This document shows, one piece after another, positions 45,325 to 53,050 of a stretch of 64,000 nucleotides of DNA; within the stretch, counting starts at the first letter, position 1; every line of letters starts with the position of its first letter. The stretch comes from JAWVFM01 sp963771655 (lineage in GTDB: Bacteria > Actinomycetota > Thermoleophilia > Solirubrobacterales > 70-9). The DNA lies in contig CAVYUG010000001.1 of assembly GCA_963771655.1 (NCBI GenBank), positions 392,272 to 456,271 on the forward strand, read 5' to 3'. The position numbers and the translations under genes were made by a program. Below the pieces are notes generated by a model. That model worked only from the letters and a program-made list of their open reading frames with translations, was not told the origin of the DNA and made no database searches.

Positions 45325-46428
45325 GTGCGCCGGAAGCCGTTCGCGCTGCCCCACGCCGAGCAGGTCCCCGCGCTGGTCGCAGTGCTTTCCGGTCGGGGAC
45401 GCGTCGCCCCGGACGCGCCGGACGAGCTCGTCGCGGCCGCGATCGCCCATCGCGTGATCGGCGCCTGCACGGCGGCTCTCTCGGAGCGGCGGCTGCTTCT
45501 CCCCGGTCGGGCGGCGGGCCGGCTCCGGCACGCTCAGGCGGTCGTCGTCCTGCGCTCGGCGCTGCTGCGGCGCGAGCTGGTGGCGATCGCCGATGCGCTT
45601 GGGCATGCGATCGAGGCCGCGCCGATCGTGCTCAAGGGGCCCGCCATCGCCGACCGCTTCTATCGCGATCCCAGCCTTCGAAGCTTCGCCGACCTCGACC
45701 TCCTGGTTCCCCGCGGGCGCCTCCCGGAAGCGATCGAGGCGCTTGCGGCCTTCGGCTACCGCGAGCAGGTCGAGCTTCGCGAGGGCTTCGCCGCCCACCA
45801 CGGCCACGACGTCCATATGGCGCGCGAGCTTGGGCGCCAGCGTGCCCACGTCGAGCTCCATTGGCGAGTGGGCGACGACGCGCTTGGCGAGGCGCTCAGC
45901 CACGAGCGGTTGGTCGACCGGTCCGAGGCCGCCGCGCGAGCCGGTCCCACCCGCTGTCCGGCGCCGGACGATCAGCTGCTCGTCTGCTCGATGCACCTGT
46001 TGAGCGATCGCCTCAAGCGACTCGCCTGGATCGAGGACATCCGTCGCGTCTCGATCGCCCTCGACGAGACGGCCTGGGCGCGAATGTTCGTGCGCGCCCG
46101 GGACCTGGGGCTCCTCTGGGTCCTGCACCGCGCGCTCGATTACGCGGACCACCATCTCGGCTATCGCCGCGCGCGGCCGCTCGGTGCCGGCGAGCCCCCG
46201 CCGTGGGGCCCGCTGCGCGCGGTCGAGGAGCTCGACGTGCGGGCGTCGGTTCACATCGGCCGTCTGGCGGCCCTGCCCTGGCGGGGTCGCGCTCGCTACC
46301 TGCGCGACGTCCTCGTCCCCACTTCCGAGGGTCTGCGTGGGACGGTGGGAGGGGACGGCGCCGGAGAGCTCCGGCTGGTGGCCCGCCATCTGGCGCGGGC
46401 CGTGCGGGGGCTTGGCCCCAGGCGCTGA
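45325..46428 (+). CDS. Nucleotidyltransferase-family protein of lasso-type cluster
   Basis: Protein of 367 aa fitting the nucleotidyltransferase family (NTP_transf_5 type) that recurs in lasso-peptide and related RiPP clusters. The core motif is LKGPAIADRFYRDPSLRSFADLDLLVP, whose SFADLDLLV aspartates are the metal ligands of the polymerase-beta fold, and VELHWRV follows. GTG at 45325. In paeninodin-type systems a kinase and such a nucleotidyltransferase are reported together, so it could extend a phosphate on the peptide; the target here is inference. It is separated from the ABC operon by about 700 bp of decayed DNA. Confidence 0.78.
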   Translation: MRRKPFALPHAEQVPALVAVLSGRGRVAPDAPDELVAAAIAHRVIGACTAALSERRLLLPGRAAGRLRHAQAVVVLRSALLRRELVAIADALGHAIEAAPIVLKGPAIADRFYRDPSLRSFADLDLLVPRGRLPEAIEALAAFGYREQVELREGFAAHHGHDVHMARELGRQRAHVELHWRVGDDALGEALSHERLVDRSEAAARAGPTRCPAPDDQLLVCSMHLLSDRLKRLAWIEDIRRVSIALDETAWARMFVRARDLGLLWVLHRALDYADHHLGYRRARPLGAGEPPPWGPLRAVEELDVRASVHIGRLAALPWRGRARYLRDVLVPTSEGLRGTVGGDGAGELRLVARHLARAVRGLGPRR

Positions 46429-46533
46429 GCGGAACGCAGGGCGCGGGGCAGCTCGGCGACGCCCGCGGCGAGCCGCCGGGCGTAGGCGGCCGCGAGATCA
46501 CAGCGGCCACGACCGGGCCGCGCGGCCGCGCGC

Positions 46534-46834
46534 ACCATTGCCGGCCCGCCCGGGCGGCTGCGCCGGCTCGCGGGCTCGGCGACGGTCCCGGTCCGGCCGT
46601 TCCGCTTCCGGCCCGGCAATCTGTCGGCCCCGCTCGAGCCACGATTCGCTGGCTGTTGCGACTCCGCCCGGCACAACGCGACGCTCGCGAACGGCCCGAG
46701 CGGCTTCCTCTCGCAGAACCTGAGGAGGGGCCAGCGCTTCTCCAGAGGGCTCACCATGCCGGGCGCGTAACCGCCTGCTGTGCTCGCTGCACCCGGTCGC
46801 GGTGAGCGAGCGGGTCGTCGTCCGCCGTCGCTGA
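46534..46834 (+). pseudogene. Broken cupredoxin-domain gene
   Basis: Remnant of a secreted blue-copper (cupredoxin) domain in shifting frames. One frame gives TVPVRPFRFRPGNL, then DSARHNATLANGPSGFLSQN and LRRGQRFSRGLTMPGA followed by a stop. One base over, RLLCSLHPVAVSERVVVRR continues to a TGA at 46832-46834. This is the copper loop CSLHP, but with Val where the axial Met is expected. At least one, probably two, single-base indels are needed to rejoin it. No intact start was found. Confidence 0.6.
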
Positions 46835-46944
46835 GCGGCAATTGCAGGTGAAACCCGGGTCCGGACGGGTGGTACTCGTTACACTGCGCCCGCGAGCCAC
46901 GTCCTCCAGCTTGCAGGTGCATACCAGTTTGGGGCTCGTGGGGA

Positions 46945-46959
46945 GGCGGGCGACCCGCC
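46945..46959. promoter_or_regulatory. GC hairpin before MreB-like microprotein
   Basis: GGCGGG-CGA-CCCGCC is a perfect 6-bp stem with a 3-nt loop, 20 bp upstream of the ATG at 46979. There is no T-tract, so a terminator is unlikely; a leader hairpin or operator is possible. Confidence 0.35.
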
Positions 46960-46978
46960 GTAATCTCAGGAACTGCAC

Positions 46979-47101
46979 ATGGGCCTCTTCTCCTACCTGA
47001 CAGGCATGGGCGGCCGCGAGATGGCCGTCGATCTCGGCACCGCCGACACTCGGGTCTACGTGCGCGGCCGGGGCATCGTGCTCTTCGGGCCGTCGGACTA
47101 G
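46979..47101 (+). CDS. 40-residue MreB N-terminal mimic
   Basis: A 40-codon ORF whose product copies the first 36 residues of MreB: MGLFSYLTGMGGREMAVDLG here versus MGIFSSITGFGGRDMAVDLG in the chromosomal gene. The phosphate-1 loop and VYVRGRGIVL are kept, followed by FGPSD and a stop. AGGA lies 8 bp before the ATG. It stands 29 bp before the ABC exporter of the RiPP cluster. It may be a relic of an mreB duplication or an expressed microprotein; retention of an ATG, an SD and an open frame argues for recent origin or function. Confidence 0.55.
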   Translation: MGLFSYLTGMGGREMAVDLGTADTRVYVRGRGIVLFGPSD

Positions 47102-47130
47102 CGCGCCCGGTCTGGGGACTGAGCGGCGGT

Positions 47131-48900
47131 ATGGGAGGGGCGGCGACGAAGAAGCAGAGCCGGGTCGAGCGGCGCCTGCGAAGGGCGTGGCGGGTGGCAA
47201 CCTTCGGGTCACCCAACGCCGGACGGCGGGCCGCGGCGCTCGCGGTGCTGGGCGCGATCAGCGGGTTCGGCGAGGCTGCCGTCGTCGTCTTGGTGATCGC
47301 GCTCGCGACGGGAGGCCACTTCGGCGGCTATCCGCTCGCCGACCAGCTCCCATCCTCAGGCTGGGCGTTGATGGCCCTCAGCTTCGGCATGGTGGTGATG
47401 CTCGCTGTCACCCACCTTGGATCCGCGCGCCTCGCCGCAGGCGTCGGCGCCGAAACCCAGCGCACGCTCCAGGACCTGATCGTGACCGCCTACCTCGCGG
47501 CACCCTGGCCGGCGCAGGCGACGACGCGCAGCGGCGAGCTCCAGGACCTTGTGGGAGTCAGGGTCAACGCGCTCGCGACTGGAAGCCAGGAGGCGGGCCA
47601 GGCACTCGCGTCAGCGGTGAACATTGCGGTGCTCGTGGCGACGGCGGTCGTGATCAGGCCCTATGCCGCGCTCGGACTGCTGCTCGCCGTCGGGAGCGTC
47701 GCGCTGATCTCGCGGTCGCTGCGCTCGCGACGCAGGCGCGCGCTCGCGCTCTCCGCTCGGGCCGCGTCCGGGGTCGCGCTCGATGTCACGGAGACTGCGG
47801 ACACGGCCCGCGAGCTGCGGGTGTTCGGGTCCACGGCTGCGGCCCGCGAGCGGCTCCGCGGCCGGATCAACGAGGCGGCACGCCGCTCCGAGGCGGCTCG
47901 CTTCGTACAAATCGCCAGCGGTCCGCTCACCCGGGACGTCACCGTGGCGCTGCTCGTGCTCGCGCTTGGCATCGTCGTGACGCAAGCGACCGTCGTGGTC
48001 CCGGTTCTGGGCTCCACGGTCGTCCTCATGCTGCGCGCCCTCGCGCACGCTCAGTCGCTGAGCGGGGTCGGCGGCCGGCTACTCGAGCGTGAGGACCACC
48101 TCGAGTGGATCGATGCACGCCTCTCGCTCTGGCGCCCTCGGCAGGAGCGCGGCGCGCGGCGGTGCCCGCCGGTCACCCGCCTCGCCGTGCGAAACGTGGG
48201 CTACCGCTACCCATCCGCCCGCCGCAGGGCGCTCGAGGCGGTCTCGCTCGAGCTGGAGCGAGGCGAGCTCGTGGGTATCGTCGGTCGGACCGGAGCGGGG
48301 AAGTCGACGCTCGCGGGGATCCTGCTCGGGCTGCTGCCGCCCAGCTCGGGGGATGTGCTCGTCGAGGGCTTGCCGCTCCACACGCTCGACCCGGATGACT
48401 GGCACGCCCGAACCGCCTGGGTTGGCCAGGACCCGCGCCTGATAACCGCGACGGCGCGGGAGAACATCCGCTTTCTTCGGCCCGAGATACCCGATCCGGA
48501 CGTCGAGCGAGCCGCGCGATTGGCCGGTCTCGCTCCCGAGCTCGAGCTCTGGCCCGAGGGCGTCGACCACGAGGTCGGGCCGGCCGGAGCCGCCCTCTCC
48601 GGCGGGCAGAGGCAGCGGATCGCGCTCGCCCGTGCGCTCGCCGGACGTCCCGAGCTGCTCGTGCTCGACGAGCCGACGAGCGCTCTCGACGCCCACGCCG
48701 AGGTCGCCGTGCGGGACGCCCTGGAACGCATCAGGCACGAGGTGATCGCCGTCGTCATCGCCCACCGGCTCACCACCGTTCGAGCCTGCGACAGGATCGT
48801 GGTCATCGAGGCGGGTCGCATCGAGGCGGTGGGCAGTCCGCAGGAGCTCCGCTCCGAGAGCGAGTACTTCCAGCAGGTACTCGAGCTCTCGCGCTCATGA
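47131..48900 (+). CDS. ABC exporter, fused permease-ATPase (lasso D-type)
   Basis: Half-size ABC exporter (589 aa) expected to pump the mature peptide out and provide immunity. The membrane domain covers about residues 35-320 (LAVLGAISGFGEAAVVVLVIALA, VAVLLLVLALGIVV-like VALLVLALGIVVTQ). The ATPase has Walker A GIVGRTGAGKSTL, signature LSGGQRQRIALARAL and Walker B LLVLDEPTSALD. There is no N-terminal peptidase domain, as in lasso clusters. Its stop overlaps the next gene (ATGA), so ABC, kinase-like and sulfotransferase genes form one operon. Confidence 0.9.
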   Translation: MGGAATKKQSRVERRLRRAWRVATFGSPNAGRRAAALAVLGAISGFGEAAVVVLVIALATGGHFGGYPLADQLPSSGWALMALSFGMVVMLAVTHLGSARLAAGVGAETQRTLQDLIVTAYLAAPWPAQATTRSGELQDLVGVRVNALATGSQEAGQALASAVNIAVLVATAVVIRPYAALGLLLAVGSVALISRSLRSRRRRALALSARAASGVALDVTETADTARELRVFGSTAAARERLRGRINEAARRSEAARFVQIASGPLTRDVTVALLVLALGIVVTQATVVVPVLGSTVVLMLRALAHAQSLSGVGGRLLEREDHLEWIDARLSLWRPRQERGARRCPPVTRLAVRNVGYRYPSARRRALEAVSLELERGELVGIVGRTGAGKSTLAGILLGLLPPSSGDVLVEGLPLHTLDPDDWHARTAWVGQDPRLITATARENIRFLRPEIPDPDVERAARLAGLAPELELWPEGVDHEVGPAGAALSGGQRQRIALARALAGRPELLVLDEPTSALDAHAEVAVRDALERIRHEVIAVVIAHRLTTVRACDRIVVIEAGRIEAVGSPQELRSESEYFQQVLELSRS

Positions 48901-49703
48901 GAGGAGCGCTCGAGCTGGTCGAGCGCGAGGTGCCGGCGGAGCTTTCGGGTGGCGTCCGGGCCGGCGCAGTTCACCAGGTGGCTCCGGGAGCGGTCCTGCT
49001 CGAGATCCCGGGCCTCGCGCGTGCGCTCGTGCGCGGCGGGGAGCCTGTCGCGGTTGAGCGCGCATCCGGCGCGCGGGACGCCGACATCGGCTGGCTGGTC
49101 GAGGGACCCGTCCAAGAGATCGTGGACGTGATGGCCGGCCGCTTCAGCCTGCGCGCGGCGTGCGTGGAGATCGGGGGGCGAGCCGTAGCGCTGGCGGGTC
49201 ACGGCGCGTCCGGGAAGTCAACGCTCGCGGGTCGAGTGGCGCTTCGCGGGCATCGGGTCCTGTCGGACCGGGTGCTTCGGGTCGAGGGCAACGGGCATCC
49301 TCTAGCGGTGCCCGAAGGCCTCGAGCTGCGGCTCTGGCCGGACGCGGTCGAGCGGCTGGGCCTCGATCTCGGCGCCGGGAAGCCGGTGCGGCCCGGACTT
49401 CCGCAGCGCGCCTTCGCCTTCGAAGGAGCAGAGCGGACGCCGTTGGCTTTGGTGGTGATCCTCGGGCTCGAGAATGGCCGCGAGGCGCCGCGGATCGAGC
49501 CTCTGACCGGGCACGACCGCCTGTTGGCGGCCCAGAACCCGCTCACAGCGCTGCTGGTGCGGCCACTTGGACTCCAGGTAGCGCACTTCCTCTGGGCCGC
49601 GAAGGTCGCCGACGCGCTCCCGGCGGTCAGATTGCGCGTCGGGCGCGAGTATCCGAACGAGAGCGAGCTCCCCACGATCATCGAGGGGCTGGTTCGGCGA
49701 TGA
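48897..49703 (+). CDS. HPr kinase-like protein 1
   Basis: HPr-kinase/serine-kinase-like protein (268 aa) of the type found in lasso-peptide clusters. The P-loop is GHGASGKSTLAG (101-112). The stretch before it reads SLRAACVEI where the second copy in this window has FALHASVARI, so the usual catalytic-region His is absent. The later SDD is SDR (123-125). These changes raise the possibility that this copy is a regulatory or altered-specificity paralogue. Overlaps ABC and sulfotransferase genes by 4 bp each. Confidence 0.8.
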   Translation: MRGALELVEREVPAELSGGVRAGAVHQVAPGAVLLEIPGLARALVRGGEPVAVERASGARDADIGWLVEGPVQEIVDVMAGRFSLRAACVEIGGRAVALAGHGASGKSTLAGRVALRGHRVLSDRVLRVEGNGHPLAVPEGLELRLWPDAVERLGLDLGAGKPVRPGLPQRAFAFEGAERTPLALVVILGLENGREAPRIEPLTGHDRLLAAQNPLTALLVRPLGLQVAHFLWAAKVADALPAVRLRVGREYPNESELPTIIEGLVRR

Positions 49704-50554
49704 GCCCGCGGACGATCTGGCTGGCGTCCTATCCGCGCTCCGGCAACACCTGGGTGCGCGCGCTCCTGCGGGCCGCGACGGAGCCGACCCCCGGTTCCAA
49801 GATCGACCTCGACGACCTCGGAGCTGACCCGATCGCGAGCTCGCGGGACCATCTGGAACGCTGGACCGGGCTGATATCGAGCGAGCTGGAACCAGCCGAG
49901 ATCGACAGAATCCGGCCGGGGGCTGATGCCGCCCTGGACGAGGGCCTAGACGACATTCTCTTCCGCAAGATCCACGATGCGCTTTTCTCGGCGCCAGGTG
50001 GCCTCCCCATCGTCCCACCGGCCGCGACGCTGCGAGCGGTGTACATCGTCCGCGACCCGCGCGACGTAGCCGTGAGCTTCGCGCACTTCTTCCACCGCAC
50101 TCAGGCTGGTGCCGTTGCCACCATGGCCGATCCGTGCGCGGCGCTTTCGCGCAGCGGAAAGCGCCTCCGTTCTCAGGTGCGACAACTACTGGACACGTGG
50201 AGCAACCACGTCTCCGGCTGGCTGGACCATGAGCTCTTCCCGATGCTGCTGGTCCGCTACGAAGACCTCGCTGCCGACGCGGCGGGGGAGCTGACCCGTA
50301 TCGCGGAGTTTGCCGGCCTCGAGCTGAGCCCAGGCTGGGTAGAGGCGGCGGCGGAGGTCGCAGGCTTCGAGCAGCTGCGTGCACGGGAGTCGATCCATGG
50401 ATTCAAGGTGCGTCCCCGCTCCGACGCTCCGTTCTTCTTCCGCCGCGGACAGGCGGGAGCATGGGAAGACGAGCTGGCGCCGGAGCTGGCGCTGCGCGTG
50501 GAGGCCGACCATGGGCCGGTGATGGCACGACTCGGCTACGCCATTGACGCCTAA
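49700..50554 (+). CDS. PAPS-dependent sulfotransferase
   Basis: Cytosolic sulfotransferase fold (284 aa). The 5'-phosphosulfate loop is LASYPRSGNTWVRALL (residues 9-24), the 3'-phosphate site is VYIVRDPRDVAVSF (114-127), and FRKIHDALFS (88-97) carries the Lys/His pair near the active site. The C-terminal FFFRRGQAGAWEDEL matches the usual GxxG(D/A)W PAPS motif. ATG at 49700 overlaps the preceding kinase-like gene. Its place in the RiPP operon suggests it sulfates the peptide, but a small-molecule substrate cannot be excluded. Confidence 0.88.
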   Translation: MSPRTIWLASYPRSGNTWVRALLRAATEPTPGSKIDLDDLGADPIASSRDHLERWTGLISSELEPAEIDRIRPGADAALDEGLDDILFRKIHDALFSAPGGLPIVPPAATLRAVYIVRDPRDVAVSFAHFFHRTQAGAVATMADPCAALSRSGKRLRSQVRQLLDTWSNHVSGWLDHELFPMLLVRYEDLAADAAGELTRIAEFAGLELSPGWVEAAAEVAGFEQLRARESIHGFKVRPRSDAPFFFRRGQAGAWEDELAPELALRVEADHGPVMARLGYAIDA

Positions 50555-50681
50555 CGCGCTTGGGCTGCGGGGTCCTGCCTGACCGCGCCGACCGTTCGCT
50601 TCGCCAAGTCGGCGCGGCTCCGTCCGCCGCGGCGATCGCACAACGCTGCCGGCTACCTCACCGTTGAAGGCGGTTCGACCA

Positions 50682-50698
50682 CCGCCCGCGAGGGGCGG
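50682..50698. terminator. Hairpin directly after the precursor stop
   Basis: CCGCCC-GCGAG-GGGCGG is a perfect 6-bp stem-loop touching the stop codon of the precursor gene on the minus strand. It lacks a U-tract, so it could be a weak terminator or an mRNA-stabilising hairpin. The remaining 50555-50681 between the convergent genes shows nothing else. Confidence 0.4.
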
Positions 50699-50884
50699 CT
50701 AGGAGCTACCGCCTCCGTCATCCTGGACGGGGTCGTCCTCGGTGTAGGCCGACTGCCCGGCCCCGCTGCCGCTCACACCGAGCTCCGTCAGGCGCGGTGT
50801 CTCCCAACCCGGCTTGGCGTCGTCGACGCGCCGGGTCTCGATCTCGTCGTCGGTCAGGGTGGGGTCTTTTCGAGGATCGCTCAT
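50699..50884 (-). CDS. Lasso-type RiPP precursor peptide
   Basis: A 61-residue precursor. The leader is acidic (LTDDEIETRRVDDAKPG) and carries the RRE-recognition pattern Y/WxxPxLxxxG as WETPRLTELG (27-36). The C-terminal part GVSGSGAGQSAYTEDDPVQD then DGGGSS is rich in Gly, Asp and Ser. A core starting at Gly43 would place Glu/Asp at positions 7-9 (E49, D50, D51), right for a macrolactam ring; other cut sites such as before Gly41 or Asp50 are possible, since the usual Thr at -2 is not clear. The terminal Ser pair fits a C-terminal Ser kinase. AAAGGGAG precedes the ATG at 50884. Confidence 0.75.
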   Translation of the reverse strand: MSDPRKDPTLTDDEIETRRVDDAKPGWETPRLTELGVSGSGAGQSAYTEDDPVQDDGGGSS

Positions 50885-50934
50885 TACAACTCCCTTTCAC
50901 ATAAGGTTTCGAGATCCGAAATGCTCGCAGGCTT

Positions 50935-50946
50935 CGCTCGCGAGCG
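50935..50946. promoter_or_regulatory. Palindrome in precursor promoter region
   Basis: CGCTCGCGAGCG, a perfect 12-bp palindrome, lies 51-62 bp upstream of the precursor ATG. On the minus strand it follows a possible extended -10 (TGGTACAGT, 50949-50957 region). It may be an operator giving the precursor its own transcript; not proven. Confidence 0.35.
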
Positions 50947-50990
50947 CGACTGTACCACGCATTGAGGCGGCGCGCCGGCGGCTTTCCGGC

Positions 50991-52193
50991 TCAGAGCCGG
51001 CGCAAGAAGCCTTCGCGCACGAGCCGTCGGACGAGCACGAGGCGGCCCGGGCCGTCGAGCGCTCCCGGCAGGTCCGCGGCGGTGAACGCGCCGTCCGCCG
51101 CGTGGGCCCGCACAACGGCCTCGCGTGCCTGTGCAGGGAATCGGACCTCCTTGCCCTCGAAGCGCAGGACCACCTCGGTGTCCGTCTCTTCCAAGTCCGA
51201 GATCACAGTGGAGCGCCTCACGAGGGGATGGTCGAGCTCGAGGCCGTCGAGGCCCCTGACCTGAGCGATCTGGTCTTCCAGCACCGGGTAGCGGCCGTTT
51301 ACGAAACGCCGCCGAGCCCGCCGCGCCACCTGCTCCGGCGAAAGGCGGGCGCTGAGACTGTCGATGAGGCCATCCGGCAGCTTGCCGTCGGCCTCCACCG
51401 AGCGGCGGAACTCGACGTCTTCCCCACAGTCCTCCAAAGCGGCCTTGAGCGCATCAAGGCGCGTCGTGACATGCGCCCCGACCGTGAGGTGAAGGGAGTC
51501 CCCCGCTTCCGCGGTCGCGTGGTGCGGACATCCGCGCGGGAGGTACAGGGTGTCACCTGGCTCGAGCATCACGTCCGCGACCGGCTCGCCGGCGTCGTCC
51601 AACCCATGCCTCCACTTCTGCTTCCTCAGCGGCAGCTCCACCACAGGCTCGTAGAACTGCCAGCGCTTGCGGCCCGCAACCTGGAGGATGAAGACGTCGT
51701 GGGTGTCGTGGTGCACATTGAAGCCGCGCGCGGTCGCCGGGGTCCAGTACGCGTTCATCTGGACCGGGCAGCCGAGCGACGACTCGAGACCGCGGCAGTA
51801 CAGCGCCGCGGGTTGCCAGGTCAGGTTGAGGGCCTGGAGGATTATCGTCGCACCCGCGGCATATTCCTCGGCGACGCGATCGACGCGCGCGAGGCCCGTG
51901 AAGTAGCCGTTGCCCCACCCGAGGTCGCGGGTGAAGGTCTGAGCCGGGATCGGCTCGCCCTCCTTGACCAGGCGGATCGCCGGCGTACGGATCCCGGTCT
52001 CGCAGACGATTCGCTCCGCGTCGGCGAGCGACAAGATTGCCTCGAATCGGCCCGGGTCGCTGCGCGCGACGACCAGCGGCTCGCGCTCCCAGTGCTTGGC
52101 GAAGAACACCTCCGGCTCGACAGGTCCGAGGGTGAGCTCGAGCTCCGCCGCTGCCGGAGGCGCCTGGCCCAGCTCTGCGGAGGCCTGGCTCAC
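50991..52193 (-). CDS. JmjC/cupin-4 Fe(II)/2-oxoglutarate oxygenase
   Basis: RoxA/NO66-like hydroxylase (400 aa). The iron site is seen in the JmjC core GFNVHHDTHDVFILQVAGRK (H161/H162 and D163) and the distal His in LYLPRGCPHHATA (H224/H225). LNAYW-type text (VQMNAYWTPATARG) and a C-terminal winged-helix-like region complete the family picture. GTG at 52193 overlaps the stop of the kinase gene (GTGA), so it is part of the B1-B2-kinase operon. Known relatives hydroxylate ribosomal-protein side chains; here the precursor peptide is the likely target (inference). Confidence 0.85.
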   Translation of the reverse strand: MSQASAELGQAPPAAAELELTLGPVEPEVFFAKHWEREPLVVARSDPGRFEAILSLADAERIVCETGIRTPAIRLVKEGEPIPAQTFTRDLGWGNGYFTGLARVDRVAEEYAAGATIILQALNLTWQPAALYCRGLESSLGCPVQMNAYWTPATARGFNVHHDTHDVFILQVAGRKRWQFYEPVVELPLRKQKWRHGLDDAGEPVADVMLEPGDTLYLPRGCPHHATAEAGDSLHLTVGAHVTTRLDALKAALEDCGEDVEFRRSVEADGKLPDGLIDSLSARLSPEQVARRARRRFVNGRYPVLEDQIAQVRGLDGLELDHPLVRRSTVISDLEETDTEVVLRFEGKEVRFPAQAREAVVRAHAADGAFTAADLPGALDGPGRLVLVRRLVREGFLRRL

Positions 52194-53050
52194 GCCGACC
52201 GCCCGGGGCCCGGCGCCACAAGCGCCTCGACCGCCTCCGCTACGCCGTCGACGGTCCATTGCCCGCGGGGACGGTGGAGGACATGCATTGGCGCCCGCTC
52301 TGCGACCGCCGCCGCCCATGCGAAGAGCGCGGGCTGGTAGAGCTGCCGCAGCATCCAGACGCGGAAGACGTTGCGCGCTATCAGAGGGATGGCGTGTAGC
52401 CGATCCAGAGAGCGGACATGGAGCTCGCTCGCCCCACCCACACGCAGCCGGACGATTTCGTCGACCCGGGCCGGCGTGCCGCGCCCGAGCGGCAGCGAGA
52501 GCTTCGAATCGCTCCTCTGCACCGGCACCGCGCCCGTCGTGTCCAGATCCAATGCGCGCGCGGCCACTGGGTGCACGTGCACGGGTCGGCCGGTCGGTCG
52601 GTGGACGAGATGGTCTCCGACGATGTCGACGACCGCGACGTCGTCGGAGACGACCGTGTGCCCCCGACGTTCGAGCGCCAGGACGGTCGTCGACTTGCCG
52701 GCTCCGCGGACCCCGCCGATCGCGACCGTGCGCCCGTCGATGCGAGCGACGCTCGCATGCAGAGCGAACATACCGCGCTGGGCGAGGAGGAGCGCCGTCA
52801 CCGTGCCGTAAAGGTAGGTGTTTATGGCGAAGTTGTCGGACTCGGTGGCCGGCTCGACTGTCACCCGCGCGCCATCCTCAACGTAGAAGGCCGCCACACC
52901 CGGCACGCGGAGCACTGCCCGTCGCTCACTTGCGGTGAGCTCCTGCCCGTAATCGACTCGGTGACAGACCGCGGCGGGCACGGCCGTGGGGGCAGTCGCG
53001 CGCACGACCGGCACGTCCAGGACCCGCTCGAGGACAGACGCCGCGCTCAC
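52190..53050 (-). CDS. HPr kinase-like peptide kinase 2
   Basis: HPr-kinase-like protein (286 aa) matching kinases of lasso clusters that phosphorylate the precursor C-terminal Ser. The P-loop is AIGGVRGAGKSTTVLALERRG (split here: GGVRGAGKST at 112-121), preceded by FALHASVARI, and followed by VVSDDVAVVDI (Asp136/137). All catalytic landmarks missing from the plus-strand copy are intact. GTG at 53050 overlaps B2; the stop overlaps the JmjC gene. Confidence 0.85.
   Translation of the reverse strand: MSAASVLERVLDVPVVRATAPTAVPAAVCHRVDYGQELTASERRAVLRVPGVAAFYVEDGARVTVEPATESDNFAINTYLYGTVTALLLAQRGMFALHASVARIDGRTVAIGGVRGAGKSTTVLALERRGHTVVSDDVAVVDIVGDHLVHRPTGRPVHVHPVAARALDLDTTGAVPVQRSDSKLSLPLGRGTPARVDEIVRLRVGGASELHVRSLDRLHAIPLIARNVFRVWMLRQLYQPALFAWAAAVAERAPMHVLHRPRGQWTVDGVAEAVEALVAPGPGRSA

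Noticed and set aside
46296..47216. Long minus-strand open frame across the nucleotidyltransferase-exporter gap
   Set aside because: Arg/Pro/Ser-rich text without domain signal, antisense to real genes; explained by high GC.
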